Part shown: positions 24,911-37,800 of the stretch, piece by piece | Numbering within the stretch: the stretch's first letter is position 1 | Layout: the number at the start of each line of letters is the position of its first letter | NCBI GenBank assembly: GCA_024036415.1 | Contig: JAMWET010006593.1 | Location: 209,501 to 273,500 of the forward strand | Length of the DNA: 64,000 nucleotides | Source of the DNA: Prochilodus magdalenae | Taxonomy: Eukaryota; Chordata; Actinopteri; Characiformes; Prochilodontidae | Reading direction: 5' to 3' | Position numbers and translations under genes: made by a program | Notes under the pieces: generated by a model | The model's input: only the letters and a program-made list of their open reading frames with translations | The model's database searches: none | What the model was told of the DNA's origin: nothing

Positions 24911-27900
24911 GTTTAACATTTATAAAGCCCACTGTATCTTTACTTGGTGGGTGTATAAATCATATGACCTTATTTACATGTTGAATTGATTGGCTGGCTC
25001 TGGTCAAGCACATCGCTGAAAGTACCGCAGTGTTAAAAATACACGCTGATCATGCTAAGTAGTGTCACCATGACTCCATGAATAGCTCTAACGTGTGTGA
25101 TTTTATCCTGTGTGGTGTAGTGTGTTATGAATCTGGCCACCATGTTAAATCCAGCATTTAAAGAGCGCTGGTGTATTTAAATGTGCAGAAGTGTTTTCTC
25201 TGTGGAAGATTCTCTGAAATGATTATCATCAGTTAGAAACTTATCAAAAGCATGTCATTTGACCAGGCGTCTGTATGCGACTGTACAGTGACCGTGTTGT
25301 TTGTCCTCTCAGTCTGGTGGTGCTGTGTAAGTACTGGTTGCTGTGGAGACAGGCCTGGCTGGAGCAGAGCTCCAGATCTCAGCAGCAGTGGCAGCAGGCA
25401 TCTGTGTGGTGTGAGGAGAGGCTGCGCAGGAGGGCCTGGACAGCATGGCTGTACGTCTGGCGGGAAAGACAGCAAACTGCACATCTGCACAGGTACAAGC
25501 AGCACATATCCACTCCAGTACAGTAGATTTAAATTAAAAGCTCTCGAGTTAATAGCTGAATAACAGGCCCAGGATTCACAAAGCTAAGTCTTAACTGACA
25601 GTGCATCATGTACTACTCGTTATGCAAATGTGTGCTGCCTTACTCAGTCAGGTCCTTCAGCGCTGGCACCAGAACACCCAGAGGGCCCGGCTGATGCGCC
25701 TTACTCAGACAGTGGAGCAGCTTCTGTCCACCCGTACCCTATCAGGCAAGTGAATCCCATCCAGAGCACCTATAAAACCCCTTTCCTGTGTCTCAAATGA
25801 CTGGCAGTGTTCAATAACAGCACCGGACAGCAGCTTCCCATACCCACCTCCCTATAAACTTCCCCCAGCACACCAAGACCTCCATCCCTGTCCTGACAGC
25901 ACAGTGCCTGAGGGCATGAACCTGCTTCAGCTGAGGGAAAGCTGCTAGGCCATCGGAACAGAAAATGATAGGTGGCTTTTTGGCTTTGCAGCAACATTCA
26001 GGAGATGGAAGCAAGCGAAGGAAATGAGGGAGGCTTCACAGAGACTGCGCCACCTACAGGACAGAGGGAAACTGCAGGCAGGCTTTGATGTATGGTTGCA
26101 AAGCTTACAGGCAAGAATGCAGGCAAGAGCGATACAAGAAAGGAGGCAAGATGCTAATTTAGCAAGGTAAGTCAAGAGACAAACAAGATCTAATGAGTAA
26201 ACAAACTTTATGACAGATTAATCAGCAGTGCCTGATCAGGTTAACGTAATGTACACGTGGGAAGTGTCTGAATGCAATGAATTTGGACTGATATGGGCAA
26301 TATTTATTGAGCTACACAGAGAAGTAGTGTCTTTCAGCATGGCTAATGCAACATGTCAGACGTCTCGGCATGGAGTTATAGAGGTTCCTAATGGTACCCT
26401 GTGATAATCCACCCCATGCAAATTGTATATATAAAAATATAGTTGGTGTAGCTCAGTGGATAACACCACTGCCCTTCAGAGAGCCAACACCACATGTGGG
26501 AGGCTGGGGTTTAAATCCCGGTCTGGGTGAATACGCTGTGCTGCACCAATAAGAGTCCTTGGGCAAGACTCCTAACACTACATTGGCCTACCTGTAATAT
26601 AACTACCCTTGTAAGTCGCTCTGGATAAGAGCGTCAGCTAAATGCCGTAAATGTAAATATTCTCATGTAGTTCCTGCAGATTTTATGGTAGGGGTGGAGG
26701 TTTTTCTTGGCGCTCATTATGGTGCCTCCACCCACGGATTCTTTGATCATCTCCCCCAAGTCAAAAGCTGGACTCTGGATGACCCGCGGCCAGTCACTTC
26801 ATGAGAATCTGACATGACACAATTGCAGCCTTTGGCAACGTTGACGTGGTGTTAGGGCCAGTCGTCGAAATAGTCTGCGTGCATGTAGTTTTGTGTGGTG
26901 CAGCCGTCTGTCAATGGTGCTGCCACAAACAGGATGACTCATGGAGAGCATCACTGATCACTGAATGTCTGCATTTGTGGCTGCTGGGTCAGTCAGATAC
27001 AGCGATAAGACCCGTCTCTGCTCACATCACATCCGTGGCCGAGTGTAAAACGTTTGCATGCCTCATGATGTCAAATCTACCCACCAGCTTTCATTTCTGT
27101 CCTGTCATTAATTCCTTCTGGGTGCAACTATTTGTGCAACTGTTCTTTTGATGATGAGTCTCAATGTATAGTAAGTTACAATATTATGCAAATGTTTCTA
27201 TGAAGTTATTCATTGTCTGAATTTCAAAATAAATTAAAAATCATTGAAAAAGAAGAAATACTATAATGTTATTCAGTATTTAGTGTTGATCACCCTTTGC
27301 TTTCATTACAGCTTTCGTTTTTTTAGGAGAGTCAATTTCAGGTTTATATTTGGGGATATATTTCAACACCTTCAAAGTTCAGTCTTAGAAGTTGGTTGCA
27401 TTTTCTTCATCTAATGATCCAAGTAATCTCTAACACGTGATGTTGAGGATTAGACTTTGGGATGATCAGTCCATTGTTCTGAGAATACGATCTGCTGGAT
27501 AAGAGGTTGGATAGAAACTCCTGTGGATGTTTTTTTTTTTTCAGATCAAAACAAGATCCAAGTTCTCTCTCTCCAGTTTCTCCTCTCTCTCAATTGGTTT
27601 GAAAGTTTTTCTGATGGCAACCATGTTGGTGGTCTACCAGGTCTTAGAGGAGGTTGTTAGAAGTATCATTTTCTCTTTTACTAATTTTTGAATTTTGTTT
27701 TTGAACTTCATTTTTGGAAACTCATGTTTTTTCTCACTTATTTTTCCGGGACTTTCCTTTCTTTATGAAAGTGGATTATTTGACTAATCTTAACTAATCT
27801 CATTAGAACTACATGTATTTGTTAACAGGTTATGTTTATTTGTCCAGTGCTAAGACTTTGATTATGGGTCAAATGATCATTCTCAGGCCGTTCTTGTAAA

Positions 27901-30900
27901 AAATTATCATCATCATTATCAACTAAACTGCTTAGGTCACCTGGAGTTTGCTGGAATCTGTCCCAGCGCTCATTGGGTAGACGATAGAAACACCAGTCCA
28001 TCACAGGGCAGACACACAGACAAGCACATTCTCACACTCTCACACCCAGGGGCAATTTGCTATCTCTATCAGGTTCACCTGACTACATGTGTTTGGACTG
28101 TGAGAGGAAACCTGTGCAGACACATTGAGAACATGCAAGCTTTACACAGAAAGGATCTGGTCCCCCACTCAGGGGTCTGAACACAGGCCCTTCCTGTTGT
28201 GAAGTGACAGCACCACCCACTGCATCGTGCAGCTCTGACTAACATTTGTCATTCCAAAACTTATTGTCCTTAGAGTCCTTTGGTAAACTGATATAAGACC
28301 CTTTTTTCAAAGGGGCAAATATATATGGTCCAGTTAAACTCTCTTAGCGAAAACAAGGTGTTTGGAGGAGCTTTAGGTGCTTTGAGATTGCTTAACAGTC
28401 ACCTTCAGCAACAGTCCAGCAGTCCATTTGCTCGAGGGACCAGTAAGGAAAATCTGAAAGTTCTGCCGAAAGCAGGGAGAGTGGCTAGAAGTGCTTTTCC
28501 ACTATCAAGGGAATGCCAGCCCAACAGTATAACCCAGTTGAGCTAATTGACTTGGTATTGACTGAGCTCCATTTCCTGTGGTTCCCTTTTATTCCCCATC
28601 TTTTACACAAGCCCAGCACCTGTGTGTGCCTCAGAAAGGTCACAAGTCCAGACTATTCTGAAAGGTTGGTTTGTTAAGGATGGTGATGGTTTTTTAAGGC
28701 CAGGTGACCTACAGAAAGTTCTGGGAAGTGTCAATATTATTACTTACGCACAAAGCCTCATTTTTGGCCACGGATGCTAAACTTTGGTTAATTAGCCACT
28801 AGCCTTATTTTTGGCTTTTAATGGTGAAAGCTGGATGTAAATGTTTGAACACCCGTTATTAAGTTGCATTTGAAAAGTAATCGAAAATTAAATGTACAGG
28901 GGTTGGACAAACAAACTGAAACACCTGTCATTTTAGTGTGGGAGGTCTCATGGCTAAATTGGACCAGCCTGGTGGCCAATCTTCATTAACTGCACATTGC
29001 ACCAGTAAGAGCAGAGTGTGAAGGTTCAGTTAGCAGGTAAGAGCACAGTTCTGCTCAAAATACTGCAATGCACACACCATTATGGGTGACATACCAGAGT
29101 TCAAAAGAGGACAAACAGTTGGTGCACGTCTTGATGGCGCATCTGTGACCAAGACAGCAAGTCTTTGTGATGTATCAAGAGCCACGGTATCCAGGGTAAT
29201 GTCAGCATACCACCAAGAAGGACGAACCTCCACCAGCATCACGTAGTGACCTGGCCACTATCCTGCAGGAAGAATGGCTTAAAATCCCTCTGACCACTGT
29301 GCAGGACTTGTGTATGTCATTCCCAAGATGAACTGACGCTGTATTGGCTGCAAAAGAAGGCCCTACACCATACTAATAAATGATTGTGGTCTAAAACCAG
29401 GTGTTTCAGTTTCATTGTCCAACCCCTGTACATCTTCTACTAAGAGTTTAATATACACTACCAGTCAAACGTTTACATACGGCTACTCATAGAAGGTTTT
29501 ACTTGCTTTACCTTACAATAAAAGTGTAGACATCAAACTACCTTAAAAAAATCCAAAATGGAACTTAACTGGAGGATTAAACAGCTTTATTAACTTGCAG
29601 TGGAGGTTGATATAACAGCTTTATGGCAATAGTACTTTCAATTGTGGATGCATTCTTGGCCTGTCCTTGGCCGTGAATATCCACAACATTGAAAGGAAGG
29701 TAACTAGAGCCTTTAAACTGGGCAAAAACAAGAGCTACACAAAATATACAGTATATTAGAAGTGGTAACTTTATGGCAAAAATATAATACTGTGATACAT
29801 CAAGAGTACATGTAGTATATCAGAGTATTCTCATCGGCTGAAACTGTGTAAGCCTGTAGAGTCTTTAAGACAACCAACAACATCCATATAGTTGGGTGTA
29901 TCCAGACTTTTTTATTGGGGCTGTATACAAGAGAAAGAAAATCATATGATATTTAATGCACCACAACGGGTCACATTTACAGGTTTCCCAATACTGAGCA
30001 ATTGAACAGTAAGTGTGCATTAAAATGTGTAGAAGTTAACATGCCCCAAAAGGGTAGGCTGAGCAGTCCAGGTCAACAGCTTTAACCAATGAGGCTAAGC
30101 ATTGATAGATAAGTTGGTTAGCTAATTCGTTTAGCTTAGCACTGGAGCTAGAGAGCTAATCAATTGCGAAAAAATATCCTCATTGAGTGTTGTGTATTTC
30201 AGGTGTTTCTCTGCCTGGAGAAGACGGTTCCTACACAGAACATTGTTGGTGTCATTCTCCAGACGACAAAAGGTCTTCACAGCCAGCATCTTCTTCAAGC
30301 GATGGAGAAGAGCTTTGGAGCTGCGCTGGCTTCAAAAGCATCTGCTCTTTTTCTTGTTTTTCAGAAGACAACGGACGTTCCAGGACACCAGTGCAGGTCT
30401 GAGTGTGAATTTAATCACTATCAATCAGAATATGTGATGTCTGGCTCACTGTGATGTAAACATCATGCTTAGCGCTATAGCCTGCTCCAGATAGTATGGT
30501 GGTAGTTTTATGGATGGGCTGTTTTGTTGTTGGGTGTTATTTGAGTATGTATGTGAATGCAGCAGTGCAAGCTACGACGACTACTGTTATGGTGGATCTC
30601 TACGGGCAGGACTCTCTGAGGTCAGTGGATGAGCTGTGGGCCAGGCTTGTGCTCCAGGCTGCTTTCTATACTTGGAGAGAGAGATTAAAGAAACAACAGC
30701 TGGCCAGGTAGGATCACCATACAGATTTGGACAGTGTCTTCAGGGAAATCTTAGGAATGCACAAATATTATTAATGCACATACTATGCTTGGTTATATAA
30801 CAGTGCAGTTCTGGTTTTATTGTAATAATGCTTCAGTATTAAACAGTGATGATCATGCTGTTTCAGAATTCTGATTAAGAAGTAAAGTACAGCTACTGTC

Positions 30901-31644
30901 TTCAAAAAAAATTCTTGGTGCTAAATTTTTTACTGCTGTCATTCACCAGGACACAGTGCTTCCATTTACCCTAAATGTACTTGAAGCCCAAGTGGGGCAG
31001 TTGTGGGATAGAGGTTAGGGAAGTCTTGTGACCGGAGGGTCACTGGAGTGATTTCCTGAACCATCATGACATGACTGAAGTGCCTTTGAGCAAGGCATCT
31101 AACCCCCAACTGCTTCCTGGGCACCATGGATAGGCTGTGTGTGCTGGAGCTGCAAGGCTAATGTTGCTACCAAACACTTAAAGTCAATAGTCACCCAAAT
31201 CTTTTCTTGTTTATTCTTGTTCATCCCTAAAACGTCCCTGAAGCCTACTCAAACAGCATCTGGGTCTTCATTAATGTGACACAGTGCAGAATTTAGCTAC
31301 ACAGTAAATAATGGCAAAGTACTGTGTGTTGTAACCCACACTGATAAATCTGTGCAACCTAAATCCTCAGCAATGCTAGTGCACAGGTAGAGGAATGCTT
31401 CCGCGAGCAATCAAATGCAGGTGCATGTGTGATACCTGGGGTGAAGTTGTGATGTGAAGTAGTGCTAATTAAACATTTTGAGTAGACTGTTTAAACTTCA
31501 AGGGCCTAAACGTGGGCCACAGTTCAGTAATTCCCTCTCAGACTTACACAGCGTTTGTGTTACAGTGAGTAAGATGCTCTTCTTTCTCCTGTTCTATCTC
31601 TCTCTTTCTCTCTCTCTCTCTGTCTCTCTCTCTCTCTCTCTCTG

Positions 31645-31710
<66 letters not shown>

Positions 31711-31762
31711 TCTGTCTCTCTCTCGCTGTCTCTCTGTCTCTGTGTCTCTCTCTCTCTGTCTG

Positions 31763-31811
<49 letters not shown>

Positions 31812-31816
31812 GTCTC

Positions 31817-31868
<52 letters not shown>

Positions 31869-34800
31869 CTCAGGTGGCATCATACAGCCCGTGTTAGAGA
31901 GAAGATGAGAGCTGAGCTTTTGAAGTGGCACAGGCTCACTCAGGCTGAGCTTTGTGACAGAGTGCTGAGCTTTAGAGCCAGACTGGCACTGTTTCACACC
32001 CCCCACTCCACTGGCCTCCTCGACTCCTCTGGTCTCGATCATTCTTTGGACTACACAGACCCAACAGGACAGCAGGTATAACACACACACAGAAACACCC
32101 TGCCAACTCTCTTTCCTTGTAGCTGATGTCTGTATCTGCGCGACAGTGAGTGCAGCCAAAACACAGCTCTGTTCTGGCACTGTACATGGAAAAGCAAATT
32201 ACAACAGCTGATAATTAACTTAGCAAGTTCTCCGAGTGTCATTCTACAGTGTTATTATACATGTCATGTTTTAGAATAATGATCTAGACTGAGGTTATTT
32301 AATAAATCGGTTCCTTTGATAAATGTGTTATGGAAAGTCCTTGCGTACACTTACAGTCAAAGGTTTGGGTACACACACAAAAGAATAGCTGCACCCAGAA
32401 AGTATCAAAGAATACGTTTGGCATTCTGAGGCATGTGAATGATTCTGGCCGTGCTTGTGAGATAAGCAAGAACGGGCCTTATTGCTGTACCTGACTGACC
32501 CAACAGCCACGGTTGTGGACATTCAGCTTGCAGTGATGTCCTCCATGAGTCATCCTGTTAGTGCAGCACCAGACGGCTGCACAATTCAGAACTACATGCA
32601 CGCATGTTGTTACAATGACTGGCTTAACACCACAACAGCATCACCCAAGACTGCAATGGTGTCGTGCCAGACTGCCATGGAGTGACTCAGAAGGGCAGCA
32701 GGTCTTTTAGTGATGAGTCCCACTTTTGTCTTGGTGGAGACGACCAAATCTGTGTGTGGAAGCCCTGTGGTCAGTGCTAAGATTCACAGTTTGTTGTCTT
32801 GTGTCACACATCCAGAAGACCTGGTGTCGCTGCACCTCCACCCCTACCACAGAATCTGCAGGAACTCTGCAGGAAGCTGCATGGGCTGGATTTTCACATG
32901 ACACCATTAGGAACATCTACAACTCCATGCCATGATGTAGGCATGTTGCATCTGCAGGGTGTGAGTGATAGGATTCATAGATTGAGAAGAGGTGGCACAG
33001 TGCAGTGAATGTCTCGTTTGATGTTTGGAAAATGGGTCCAAAGCAGATGTTAATGATTGGCTAAATCAAAAGTTCCCTAGGGAACTATTGGCTATTGCCA
33101 AATATTCAATATTCAATATTCAATATTCAATATTCAATATTCAAAGCTTTATTGTCATATGCACAGTAAGGAAACTAGTTTCCCTGTACAATGAAATTCT
33201 TACTTTGCTGCCCACACTGGATGTCATAGAATAAAAAGTATAAATATAAATAGACAGATAACAAGGATCAAAAATTAAGCATGCAGAGAATATATAAATA
33301 AAATATAAAATATAAAATGTAAACAATTTAGAATTATACAGGCTATATACATTGTGCAGGTATGTGCTACATTAGTTACATTGTAACAGTCTGTAGTAAA
33401 GTGGTGTTTGTGCAAAATGAGCTGAAATATAACCATACAAGAACAGTTACATGTGCAAAACGATGTGTGCAGCTGTATGCAGACACAAACAGTCAAGTAC
33501 AGTAGTGCAACTATTCATGTGCAGAATGATATGAGTTAGTGCAATTTTTATAAATACAGTGATGTCTATGAGGAGAGACATCAGCTCAACTGTTTAAGAG
33601 TCTGATGGCTGTGGGAAAGAAAGAGTTCTTTAATCTGGTAGTCCGGCATTTCACGCTTCTGTACCTCCGACCTGAAGGTAGAAGTGTAAATAGTCCATGT
33701 TGGGGGTGGGTGGGATCTTTGATGATGGAGGCAGCTCTCCTGTGGACTCTGAGATTGTAGATGCTCTGCAGAGAGGGTTGTGCCATCTTGGTGATTTTGG
33801 TAGCAGTCTTTACCACTCTCTGCAGGCGTTTGCGGTCCTTCACAGTAGTGCTGCCATACCACACAGTGATGCAGCTGGTCAGGATGGATTCAATGATGCA
33901 GCTGTAGAAGTTGCTGAGGATTCTGGGTGACATGCCAAATTTCCTCAGCCAAAATTTCCTTTCCAAAGCTCTGAACTCCAAAAACAGTATTCGGGACAGC
34001 TTCTTTTTTTTTTTCTTTAACAGCTTATTACTTACCAGTATAGCAGAAATGTGTCTCCAGTGGTGGAGCAACACCAGTATTAACTCTTTTATTCTATTTC
34101 TATCCCTTTTGTTTGCTGCTAAATGTGGTTTCTTGCCCAGAACAAGTGGTGGTGGTGACAATCATTGCTTGCCAGGAGCTTCAGCCGGTGTTTATTCTTC
34201 CTTTCATTGGCTATCTGACCTTAAATAGTCTAACCAGGAGCTGGAGTGTGAACATGATTGACTGACTGGAGGTTTGGAAATTCATTGCTGAAGCAGCATT
34301 ACTTTTTTATCATCTCAAGTACTGATCATTTGACTCATCATTGACTCTCGAAGAGACAATCATGCTAACTTTATAGATATCTCTGCAACATGGTGCACAG
34401 ATGTTTTTGTCATACCATCAAAATTATTTCTTCACTTTCTTTTGATAATTTGTTTCATGTTGGGATGTTTTAAACTAAAGAACATTGCTAATTGCCCCTT
34501 TAAATGATTGCAAATCGCCAAAGAAGACACTTCGAAAGTCCCTGAACTTTGTATTACATTGTTGGATAGTGATTACCTCTAATCTGTTTCCTCTGTTGAA
34601 TATTTTAGGTTGCGCTAAAGCACTGCATCAACAGCGCAGAGCCAGGCACTTGTTTAGAGCCGAATGCCTACTCCATGCTCAGCATACCAGTGAGAGAGCA
34701 ACACTGCCCTCTACAGGCCTCATCACCATTCAACAAGCAGATCACAAAGTCTGTCTGCTATCCACATTATTCAGACCGGTGAGTCCTGATTCCTCAGGCG

Positions 34801-37800
34801 TGCATGTGAGCAGGAAGACACTAATATATACAGTAAATATTAAAATATTTGCACAGTTCTAGAACTTATTATTATATTGAACATCTAGTAAAGATTGGGA
34901 GAAACAAACATGGACTTGAAACATCTGAGAACTATCTGGGAAGGTCCTACTATTCTAATTAGCATGCATAATAGACAGCCCCCAGTCCAGCACTTCCAGC
35001 CTGCTTTACCTCTGAAGCAGAACTACTGAAACAGGCTCTACATTTGCAGGTGGTGTCAATGACTCAGTGACTAAAAACATTATCAAGAAAAAAATAAATG
35101 ATCAATTTTCCACATAGCGATAACTATAGGTTTACTTTAATGCTGGATGTGCATCCAGGAAATGCTTTGTGTCTGGTTGAATGGTCAAGCAAACAATCTA
35201 AAATACTGATGAGTAACAGGCAGACAGATAAGCTAAACAGATGTCTTTATGCTAACAACGTTAATAGTCAACATAGAAAGGCCAAGTTTTTTTATAAACA
35301 GTTGAGTTTAGCATGTGGTAGGAGGCAAGATTTGCAGCATGAAAAAATGATGTCAACGTGGACCAGAGTCTCAAAGGAATTTTATTCTTGTGGAATCCAT
35401 GCTGTAAAGAATTGAGGTTGCTCTGAGAGCAAAGGGAGACCCTAACCAGTATTAGTGCAGAGTTTTTAATAAAATGTTTGGTGAGTTTAAATTGTTTATT
35501 TGAGATTTTAGCATTTTTGTTTTAATGCTGTTATAGGATAACATAGCAACGTAAAGATGGACCGTTAGTAAAAAGGCAATTAAGTGATTATCCACGTTAT
35601 GGAGAGGAGGTTCCTGGGTGTTGATGGGGAATCATTTTGTCGATAAGGATAGTGCTACGAGATGACATCACCTTGTAACAGAGGAAAGGGCTGTTTCAGT
35701 CAGCAGAAAAGTGGTTTCTGTGGGAGACTGGCATGTACTTTGGGCTTAATAACCGTTTACCTCCACAAAAAAACACATAACACACTAAAGGAGACAAATA
35801 AGCCGGAAAAGCATAATCAGCCCCCTTTAACTAACTGATGGTATGTAGTAGCAGCCTGCATTACTGCATGTTTCCACAGTACACAAGAGTTACCACACAA
35901 TATAGAATGCAGTTAACCAATCCCGTGCATGCTGGAGCGAAACTATATGTACTTGTAGAAAAATCCAGCAAATTATTAAATCTATAATTAGAATAATCTC
36001 TAAACTAAATAAACGAGTAAGCAAAGATAAGACATTCTAAATAGCTGTGATGTGTTATTGTGCTACAGAAATGGCAGAGATGGTCTTTCGGGCTTTAAAG
36101 AAAGGCCAGTATAATACAACTAAGCCGACCAAAGGCAACTGTTCAGTTAGGATTATTCAGGAGAAGATGTGAATAGAGTATGTTTAATACTAGAAGACAT
36201 TTACCCTCATATGGGGATGTGGGAAGGAGTGAGCAGGATCAGACAGGAGCATGTGTGAGATTAAAACACCAGTCCCGTTCAGACCTCTCACATATAATAT
36301 TTGACTGTACTGTTTTGTTTAGCGAATGTATGAATTAATAAGATGGTTTTTGTATTTTAAAATGCTCCTATTGCTTCCACTGTGAGATTGCAAGCTACTT
36401 CTAATAGCTCCTGTTGTATCTTTACAGACGCCAGGAAGCAGAGGCATCTGAAGATGTTGGGATTGTCTCTGATCCACACCAGAGCTGTTCCCATCGCTGC
36501 CGAGGAGAGGTAAGCTTATGCCTGACTTTGTTTAGATGAAGTAAATCCAGTTTCGGTCCTGGTGGGCTGCAGTCGAGTAACAGATCAGTGATTCCTGCTC
36601 ATACACATCTGACTCAACTCAGCAAGGTCCTCACTAAACTGTGCTGAGACCAGGAGCCTCTTTATAGAACGCACCTGAATCTTGTTAAGTTAAGATAAGT
36701 TTCCAGGAGCTCATAATGACTATTTCTGAAAGTTTATTAAATTGGAAGTTCATTTAAAGTGAGTACTGAAAGTTTATATACAGGGGTTGGACAATGAAAC
36801 TGAAACACCTGTCATTTTAGTGTGGGAGGTCTCATGGCTAAATTGGACCAGCCTGGTGGCCAATCTTCATTAATTGCACATTGCACCAGTAAGAGCAGAG
36901 TGTGAAGGTTCAGTTAGCAGGTAAGAGCACAGTTCTGCTCAAAATACTGCAATGCACACAGCATTATGGGTGACATACCAGAGTTCAAAAGAGGACAAAC
37001 TGTTGGTGCACGTCTTGCTGGCGCATCTGTGACCAAGACAGCAAGTCTTTGTGATGTATCAAGAGCCACGGTATCCAGGGTAATGTCAGCATACCACCAA
37101 GAAGGACGAACCTCCACCAGCATCACGTAGTGACCTGGCCACTATCCTGCAAGAAGAATGGCTTAAACTCCCTCTGACCACTGTGCAGGACGCAGTATAT
37201 GTCATTCCCAAGACCAACTGACGCTGTATTGGCCGTAAAAGGAGGCCCTACACCATACTAATAAATGATTGTGGTCTAAAACCAGGTGTTTCCGTTTCAT
37301 TGTCCAACCCCTGTATTTTAGAAACAACAAGAAGTTGATGTTAAAAACTAGCAAATGTTATTAAATAATCATCTTTAAATATGTATTTATACTAGTTTCT
37401 TGTCCTAAAATTGCTACAGCTATATTATATATTGTATTAATACAGTTGTTTAATCAGCAGGATTTGATCACTGCTGTGCAAATATGAAGCACATGGAATA
37501 TTATTCTTATTTAAATAATAATATTAATAATTAATATTAATATAATAATTAATAATAATATTAATCTTATTTAAAGTTCCTGAAACTCTCAAAAGTTTTC
37601 TCAGTTCTTAATAAATCTTCCACAGGTCTGTTAATTTTCAAAGATTTCTAGTGTTATAATTATGCAATCATCCTCAAAAGAACAGTTGCACCCAGAAGGA
37701 AGTGTGGGAGTGCAGTGCTATTGGGGAGTAAGATAAAGGTTACCTGGAACAATAAATGATGATACATTTAGACAGATATGGACAATATTTACTGAGCTAC

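Larger units (their letters stand above)
20267..25312 (+). other. Intron 5
   Basis: 5-kb intron with a GCAAG pentanucleotide run, family G repeat, a MITE and the 1.1-kb TG array. Stretches 21346-22560, 22815-23810 and 24910-25312 show no recognised feature beyond AT-rich sequence. Confidence 0.5.

Noticed and set aside
23690..24989. Several frames of 130-409 codons (HTHT.. and CVCV..)
   Set aside because: All come from the TG array and are open on both strands because the repeat contains few stops.
26442..26658. Possible tRNA gene
   Set aside because: The head has A and B box-like sequence but does not fold as a complete tRNA by eye and is followed by the SINE body and tail.
31478..32180. 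139- and 206-codon frames over the TC array
   Set aside because: Ser/Leu and Arg/Glu repeats generated by the microsatellite; the real coding part here is exon 11 only.
35098..35415. 105-codon + strand frame in intron 12
   Set aside because: No recognisable domain, no fit to the splice phase chain and no coding-like composition; probably chance.
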